Positions 4,401-6,942 of a DNA stretch of 6,942 nucleotides are shown here, one piece after another; position 1 is the stretch's first letter; each line of letters opens with the position of its first letter. The notes under the pieces are model-generated. The model saw only the letters and a list, made by a program, of their open reading frames with translations, was not told where the DNA came from and searched no databases. The DNA comes from an uncultured Roseiflexaceae bacterium (GTDB lineage Bacteria > Chloroflexota > Chloroflexia > Chloroflexales > Roseiflexaceae), in assembly GCA_903868295.1 (NCBI GenBank), contig CAIPUQ010000481.1, positions 1 to 6,942 on the forward strand. Reading direction: 5' to 3'. Position numbers and translations under genes: made by a program.

Positions 4401-6942
4401 GAGGGTGTGCAGTGAACCAGCCGGCCATCCACTCCTGGCGAATATACGCCCAGGTGCCGGTATTGAGTGAACAGGTCGAATCCGTCACCTCAAACGACGT
4501 GTTTGCCATGGTACGGACACCGGCATTCGCCGTATTGATGGTCGGGTTGCTGGTGGTGGGGATCATCCCGACGACGGTGGCGACACTGGTGGGTGACGGA
4601 GTGCGTGTGATGGTGGGGGTGTTCGTGATGGTCGGAGTCATAGTCGGGATTTCGGCGATGGCTCCCGTGACTGTCGAATACCCCGTCGCGATGCCCTCGC
4701 TGTTTTCGCCGGTGACCACAGAACGGATGTACATGCCGACGTCGCTTGCGTCGAGTGTGTATGTATCCGTAAACGCGCCCGCAATCGCCAAACAGGTCGT
4801 TGTGTCGGTTGGTGATGTGCAACGCTCCCAGCTGTATGAAAGCGTTGGACTTTCCCAGCCGCCGATGGTGACCTCATTGGTCAACACGGCGTTCCGCATC
4901 GCGGTTCCCGATGGTGCGGTCGTCGCGGTGACCGTCGGAGCGACCGGCGCCACCAACGTTTTGCACTGCGCGCCAAAGCCGTCCATCCAGAGATTCGACT
5001 GCGTTCCATACCCCGTCATCAATGATGTCGTCACGACAGCCGATGGATGGGTCGTTATGTTGGGGGCATTACAAATGGATGTTCTGGATGTGCCCGATCC
5101 TAATACGGTACCATCTGGTCGCGCCAAAAGCATCGGGGTACCGCTGTACGCGATGTAATCCGTCTCGGTAACAGGGTCATCGAGTCGCAATGGGTCTTTA
5201 CACAATAATCCTGCGCGTGTGCCGGATGCATTAATGAACCCAATACCCACCGCTGCCATTCCACTCGGGCAGTACACATAGCCGGCTACGGGCGTCACGG
5301 TACTGACCACCAGTGCGTCGTTGATGGCCGCGCACTTGGCACCCCACGACTGCGGATTCACATGGAAGTTCAGCCCGACCATTACCTGATTGGTCGGACA
5401 AGACCAATACCCGTTCCAATTCCCGCCACCCCACTGATAAAACGGTGCGTTGGTGATTGCGCCAAAAATAGGTACGGTAACCGTGACCGACTTGGGCGAC
5501 CCTGTCAGCGCGGTTTGACTGTTCGCACTGATGTCTGTGATAGCAAACGTCGCTGCTCTGGTCAGCGTCGAGGTCACAGCAGCACCGCCAGCAACAGCAG
5601 TAGAGCGCGCAGTGATGGTACACACGGTGGCAGACGTCTGCACGATACTGGTGATTTCGGCGATATTCGTCAACGAAAAATCAACGTCTGCGGTCGTCGA
5701 CAGCGTGCTACAGTCGATTGCCTCGTTCCCGGTCACGGTGAACCGAATCGCCTTGGTCGTCGCCGTCGCGGCGACGACCGCCAGGGTGACCGTCGGCGCA
5801 ATCGAATCAGGCACCGTCACCACGGTCGACTGCGGCGATCCGCCGAGCGCAGTTTGGGCATTACCAGAGGTATCTGCAACAGAAAACGTCGTGGCCCGCG
5901 TCAATCTCGATGTCACTGCAGCTCCGCCATTTGTGGCGGTAGAGGTCGCGGTAATCGTGCATACGCTGGTGCTTGTTTGGACAATTCCGGTCAACGCGCT
6001 AATGCCCGTCAAGGTGAAATCGGTCCCTGCCACCGTCGACAACGTTGCGCAGTTTAACGCTTCGTCACCCGTGACGGTGAAGGTGATGGTGCCACTCGTC
6101 GATGTCGCTGCAGCAGCGGCGAGTGTAACCGTCGGCGGGGTTGTATCGGCAGACGCGAGTGCATTGAGGTTGCCGCCCGGCGTTTTACCGGTGCCTGCAA
6201 CCGTTGTGGCGTTTGTCAACAAGGCTATGTAGCTCGACCCACCGCCACCACCACCGTTGTCACCGCCGCCGCCACCACCGTAGTAGCCACCGCCACCGCC
6301 GCCGCCTTCGTCATCACTCCGACCACCCAAAAATGCCGAGCCTATAATCCCTGGGTTACCATTGCCCGATGCTCCACCTGCACCACCTGCCAACGGTTTT
6401 CCACCACCGCCGCCATTAGAACCACCAGCGATACCCGTTGTTCCACCGCCGGCTCCGCCGTCGCTTGCGCCACCATACCCGCCGCCGCCACCGCCGCCAG
6501 CAGTTGCGATCTCGGTGCCGTTGCTCAGGCGTATGGCCGATCGTCCACCACCTGAGCTGTAATATAACGACGACGGCGGGTATCCACTGTACAAACACGA
6601 GCCACCTTGGCCGCCACCGCCATACTTCAACGGCGAGTGCAAACAATTGGTACGAGTTCCACTCACACCGGTGTCGCCGCCACCACTCTGCCCAACAATA
6701 ATGGTGAACACCTGCGCTGCAGACACGGCATAATCACCCTTCGCATACCCGCCGCCACCGCCGTCACCAAACGTCGAATACGTGGAGCCACCACCACCAG
6801 CACCGAGCAAATAAAAGCTGGCGTTGGTTACATCACTCGGGACCGTCCAAAATTGGTCTGCCCCCGAATAATTGAACGTTTCATATTCCTCTACCCCACC
6901 CGTTTCATATTTGACGACGACACAGCCATGACCACCAACGGT
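1423..6942 (-). CDS. Giant mosaic surface protein / putative adhesin (partial, N-terminus beyond right edge)
   Basis: The frame is open from the right edge to a TGA at 1425-1423, giving 1839 residues (numbered here from the codon at 6942). Modules in order: end of a glycine-rich domain (1-16); complete glycine-rich domain (17-249); two Ig-like repeats (267-491); a three-cysteine-pair module (492-664); an Ig-like domain (665-763); T/P linker (764-791); a DUF642/galactose-binding-like candidate (809-1024); a Calx-beta-like segment (1030-1178); T/P linker (1179-1270); three Ig-like repeats (1273-1526); T/P linker (1527-1558); seven RCC1-type units (1561-1827); T/P tail (1828-1839). Such modules are typical of exported binding and adhesion proteins, and paired cysteines within Ig modules fit an extracytoplasmic location. 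No catalytic domain or C-terminal anchor (LPxTG, transmembrane helix, PEP-CTERM) is visible. The TTG at 6810 is not the start: coding continues upstream in frame with sensible domain sequence. Exact ligand and anchoring are unknown. Confidence 0.92.
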   Translation of the reverse strand, partial: TVGGHGCVVVKYETGGVEEYETFNYSGADQFWTVPSDVTNASFYLLGAGGGGSTYSTFGDGGGGGYAKGDYAVSAAQVFTIIVGQSGGGDTGVSGTRTNCLHSPLKYGGGGQGGSCLYSGYPPSSLYYSSGGGRSAIRLSNGTEIATAGGGGGGGYGGASDGGAGGGTTGIAGGSNGGGGGKPLAGGAGGASGNGNPGIIGSAFLGGRSDDEGGGGGGGYYGGGGGGDNGGGGGGSSYIALLTNATTVAGTGKTPGGNLNALASADTTPPTVTLAAAAATSTSGTITFTVTGDEALNCATLSTVAGTDFTLTGISALTGIVQTSTSVCTITATSTATNGGAAVTSRLTRATTFSVADTSGNAQTALGGSPQSTVVTVPDSIAPTVTLAVVAATATTKAIRFTVTGNEAIDCSTLSTTADVDFSLTNIAEITSIVQTSATVCTITARSTAVAGGAAVTSTLTRAATFAITDISANSQTALTGSPKSVTVTVPIFGAITNAPFYQWGGGNWNGYWSCPTNQVMVGLNFHVNPQSWGAKCAAINDALVVSTVTPVAGYVYCPSGMAAVGIGFINASGTRAGLLCKDPLRLDDPVTETDYIAYSGTPMLLARPDGTVLGSGTSRTSICNAPNITTHPSAVVTTSLMTGYGTQSNLWMDGFGAQCKTLVAPVAPTVTATTAPSGTAMRNAVLTNEVTIGGWESPTLSYSWERCTSPTDTTTCLAIAGAFTDTYTLDASDVGMYIRSVVTGENSEGIATGYSTVTGAIAEIPTMTPTITNTPTITRTPSPTSVATVVGMIPTTSNPTINTANAGVRTMANTSFEVTDSTCSLNTGTWAYIRQEWMAGWFTAHPLSQESCNNNRSGPVSYRPIELNPRADSPDGRIVASLNAEVASFLYQKLCVSNGETFSFEFYHNAGVAGATRTDIAALRMGIPSGLPVGSVAADSYNREIIRASTTTNSAGVATSASKTDSSGTSSSAASVDRNWGKYSGSHTLPATGYDGIRNIGFFGIDSIGAAAGNLLDNISLGLDPLMDMGASRDATIGEAAAGTVNIRINGRVGSGTTVILRKKEGTADSDVDFSIGTVSAGALGNATVTHTTGSDIWEIAVPAGDYDGGIFPSNNRGGLRIPVNYAYDLVTENNEYAMFQLGAPGDDGASPNWTLADPTCDGSFKDDGVVHTITNLAPTATMTPTITNTPIHTATNTQTPTETPTYTHTHTPTYTPTDTATNTNTPTDTATHTATSTPTYTPTNTATMTPTNTPTSTFTPTFTMTPAVPTVVIPSLPDITEGASSINLSTVSAGGLAVTISSTSPSVCTVTGTTVTIVGPGTCQIDIDIGAGTVGGIRYAATKLTRSFVVKATQTMTFAPLTGKIYNSGDFALTASASSTLPVTYTAAPASVCTVTSGMVSMLVPGTCTITAAQAGGVSGGLTYAAAPAMVRSFTASGVPQSITFGPLSSKHDYDPSFDLTATASSGLAVTYTTSNAMICDVTGRRVRIYTKGSCVVTAAQAGGTSAGIIYAPASTVVQSFAIDDNTPTLTKSSTPTSTVTNTPTKTLTMTPTPIPFMMKKGAVGASFVLGLLQNGTLVTWGMNKEFQANIAPCCGSGIDDIATGSNFAVVLKGGRVFGWGSNSLKQLTFPSTTAKDIVAIAAGQAHVLALTKKGTVIAWGDNKAMQTKLPKGMKDIVGIAGGAYHSLALTKKGTVIAWGSNTAGQTKVPKTIKDVTAISGGLDHSLALKKDGMVVAWGGNAYGQSAVPGILRDVKTISAGTQFSMALKNDGTAFGWGRNDANQIAIPEGYRDFFSVNAGYANSIIGLRNGGILVLGDMSNDVGVSRTPTKTATPTP
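1426..1461 (-). repeat. Terminal T/P tail of the giant protein
   Basis: The last 12 residues are SRTPTKTATPTP, in the same style as the three internal linkers. In this protein such sequence otherwise always joins two folded modules, so finding it as the C-terminus is odd. Confidence 0.75.
1462..2262 (-). repeat. Seven RCC1/BLIP-II-type propeller units
   Basis: Units begin at conserved glycines spaced 40, 39, 39, 39, 39 and 39 residues apart (117 bp). The core pattern is G-x3-S-x-A-L-x3-G-T-V-x-A-W-G-x-N-x3-Q-x3-P-x4-D-V-x-A-I. Units 3 and 4 share the identical stretch LALTKKGTVIAWG. Six units keep the WG motif; the seventh has LVLGD in its place and stops early. RCC1 and BLIP-II repeats build seven-bladed beta-propellers that bind protein partners. 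Bacterial extracellular versions are common but mostly of unknown ligand. Unit 1 has an extra residue and a CC pair before its end. Confidence 0.88.
2269..2364 (-). repeat. T/P-rich linker 3
   Basis: About 32 residues of the type TPTSTVTNTPTKTLTMTPTP join the third Ig-like repeat of the 2365-3126 block to the propeller. It is probably an extended spacer and a candidate for O-linked glycosylation at threonines. Confidence 0.8.
2365..3126 (-). repeat. Three tandem bacterial Ig-like repeats
   Basis: Three units of about 81-87 residues (3126-2884, 2883-2626, 2625-2365). The second and third start QTMTFAPL and QSITFGPL, then LTASAS/LTATAS, VTYT, a CTV or CDV cysteine, a second cysteine in GTCTITAAQAG or GSCVVTAAQAG, and end VRSF or VQSF. 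This is the common 'QTITFxPL...SVCTVxG...GTCTITAxQAG' family of bacterial Ig-like domains. The first unit is more diverged and lacks the opening QTITF motif, but keeps both cysteines and the terminal RSF. Confidence 0.85.
3133..3408 (-). repeat. T/P-rich linker 2 (long)
   Basis: About 92 residues in which nearly every second residue is threonine, with P, N, D, A, Y, H and S between them. The central part reads like TPTYTHTHTPTYTPTDTAT. ACA, ACC and ACG threonine codons are mixed, so the protein repeat is much cleaner than the DNA repeat. It is the longest spacer in the visible protein and divides it into two halves. Confidence 0.88.
3409..3855 (-). other. Calx-beta-like segment of the giant protein
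   Basis: The segment has ATIGEAAAGTVNIRING early, then GTADSDVDFS, and later NNEYAMFQL. These correspond in order to the 'SVSEGAGTATVTV', 'GTATAGSDYT' and 'E-x-E-x-F-x-L' landmarks of Calx-beta domains, which are extracellular beta-sandwiches often seen in adhesins. The middle is longer than usual (an insert around IPVNYAYDL and the preceding glycine/asparagine loop) and the acidic calcium ligands are not clearly complete. The call is tentative. Confidence 0.5.
3871..4518 (-). other. Galactose-binding/DUF642-like beta-sandwich candidate
   Basis: About 216 residues with the landmarks of this group in order: ANTSFEV at the start, a GWFTAHP turn, an IELN motif, SFLYQKLCVSNGETFSFEF in the middle, a WGKYSGSHTLP segment and a closing NLLDNISLGL. 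The N-x-SFE, LYQ, G-x-x-y-x-l-x-F and GN-x-LDNI pattern is shared by jelly-roll carbohydrate-binding-like domains of the DUF642 kind. A serine/threonine-rich insert (around ASTTTNSAGVATSASK) interrupts it. Carbohydrate binding is an inference only. Confidence 0.5.
4570..4653 (-). repeat. T/P-rich linker 1
   Basis: About 28 residues (IPTMTPTITNTPTITRTPSP and a few more) separate the Ig-like domain from the jelly-roll candidate. It is the same type of sequence as the two linkers further downstream in the protein. Confidence 0.8.
4654..4950 (-). other. Ig-like domain with 'W-x-RC' signature
   Basis: About 99 residues matching a widespread bacterial Ig-like module: VLTNEVTIGGWESPTLSYSW, ERC, a second cysteine in TTTCLAIAGA, TDTYTLDASDVGMYIRSVVT and a final GENSEGIA segment. 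In the family this reads 'G-x-W-x-G-x-P-x-x-Y-x-Y-x-W-x-RC ... C-x-x-I-x-GAT-x-x-TY-x-L-x-x-x-DVG-x-x-IRV-x-V-x-A-x-N'. The match is strong and continuous. Confidence 0.8.
4951..5469 (-). other. Unrecognised module with three cysteine pairs
   Basis: About 173 residues carrying six cysteines at 515/537, 558/581 and 624/660 (numbered from the codon at 6942). The first two pairs sit in similar units: CPTNQVMVGLNFH...GAKC and CPSGMAAVGIGFI...GLLC. The third starts CNAPNITT and ends GFGAQCKTL, with a longer spacing. The C-P-x-G-x-x-V-G-[LI]-x-F...G-x-x-C shape suggests a three-fold beta structure with a disulfide per unit. I cannot assign it to a named family. The first unit is preceded by an aromatic stretch, FYQWGGGNWNGYW. 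Confidence 0.6.
5470..6144 (-). repeat. Two tandem Ig-like repeats, about two-thirds identical
   Basis: Unit A (6144-5809) and unit B (5808-5470) align without gaps at a 113-residue offset, with roughly 72 of 109 positions identical by hand count. Shared landmarks are PTVTLA, FTVTG followed by EA, a cysteine before TLST (or STLST), IVQTS, VCTITA, GGAAVTS, LTRA and GSP before the closing VTVP. Each unit keeps two cysteines about 30 residues apart. They resemble bacterial Ig-like (Big-type) domains; the exact Pfam subfamily is uncertain. Confidence 0.82.
6196..6894 (-). other. Glycine-rich (polyglycine) domain, ALK-GRD/Gly_rich-like
   Basis: It opens with EYETFNYSGADQFWTVPSDV and the strand NASFYLLGAGGGG, the usual entry of bacterial glycine-rich modules ('x-F-x-VPxGVT-x-x-x-V-x-x-WGAGGGG'). 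It continues through FTIIVGQSGG, IATAGGGGGGGYGG and many G4-G7 runs, and ends GGGGGGSSYIALL. This order matches glycine-rich domains such as that of ALK-type receptors and phage tail adhesins, where polyglycine-II helices pack into a hexagonal bundle. Two cysteines (in TNCLHS and GGSCLYS) may pair. Confidence 0.82.
6895..6942 (-). other. Tail of a preceding glycine-rich domain
   Basis: The first 16 visible residues are TVGGHGCVVVKYETGG. Bacterial glycine-rich modules commonly end in a 'GGxGxVVIRY' strand, and this matches it. The protein therefore probably carries a further glycine-rich domain just outside the window. Confidence 0.6.

Noticed and set aside
2581..5158. Long plus-strand open frames opposite the giant gene, including 2581-3474, 2972-3565 and 4307-5158
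   Set aside because: They are antisense shadows: their proteins are arginine/histidine/cysteine-rich or simple V-G-V repeats mirroring the T/P linkers, with no recognisable domain or credible start signal.
5362..6701. Plus-strand frames opposite the Ig-like repeats and glycine-rich domain
   Set aside because: These are compositional mirrors (proline/arginine-rich opposite glycine codons). The minus-strand frame is continuous and full of recognised modules.
6808..6810. TTG at 6810 as the start of the giant protein
   Set aside because: Coding continues in frame to the window edge, and the upstream residues form the expected first strands of the glycine-rich domain.

Overview
The window (about 57% GC by eye, with one sharply AT-rich stretch) carries three genes, all read on the minus strand. 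Two are complete enough at one end to place a start or stop, and the third runs off the right edge. No tRNA, rRNA, CRISPR array, transposase or phage gene was found. Long T/P linkers of the 'TPTxTxTPT' kind, an RCC1-type propeller and piled-up bacterial Ig-like modules in one exported giant recall surface proteins of Chloroflexota and some uncultured lineages. That is a stylistic resemblance, not a taxonomic proof.

From right to left, in the direction of transcription, the layout is as follows. (1) 6942-1423 holds the C-terminal 1839 residues of a very large mosaic surface protein whose N-terminus lies outside the window. Its modules in order are: the end of one glycine-rich domain, a complete glycine-rich (polyglycine) domain, two near-duplicate Ig-like repeats, an unrecognised module with three cysteine pairs, a further Ig-like domain, a T/P linker, a galactose-binding/DUF642-like jelly-roll candidate, a Calx-beta-like segment, a long T/P linker, three Ig-like repeats, a third T/P linker, a seven-unit RCC1/BLIP-II-like beta-propeller, and a short T/P tail at which the protein ends abruptly. 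(2) 1422-1196 is an intergenic stretch packed with perfect inverted repeats and a 17-bp tandem repeat, followed by a consensus -10 box and a strong Shine-Dalgarno. (3) 1195-545 encodes a DUF899 thioredoxin-fold protein with a CPVC motif. (4) 544-208 holds a structured 3' region, a convincing intrinsic terminator, an 83% AT island and a second consensus -10 box. (5) 207-1 is the start of a secreted protein, cut by the left edge, with a clear Sec signal peptide.

Each gene appears to have its own promoter and/or termination signals, so nothing here requires a shared operon. The giant protein is most plausibly an adhesin or cell-surface binding protein, and the left-edge gene is also exported. 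The DUF899 gene between them is predicted cytoplasmic and has no evident functional link to either. I do not see a defence system, biosynthetic cluster or mobile element. The most unusual content is the module composition of the giant protein, its unrecognised cysteine-paired module, and the palindrome that contains its stop codon.
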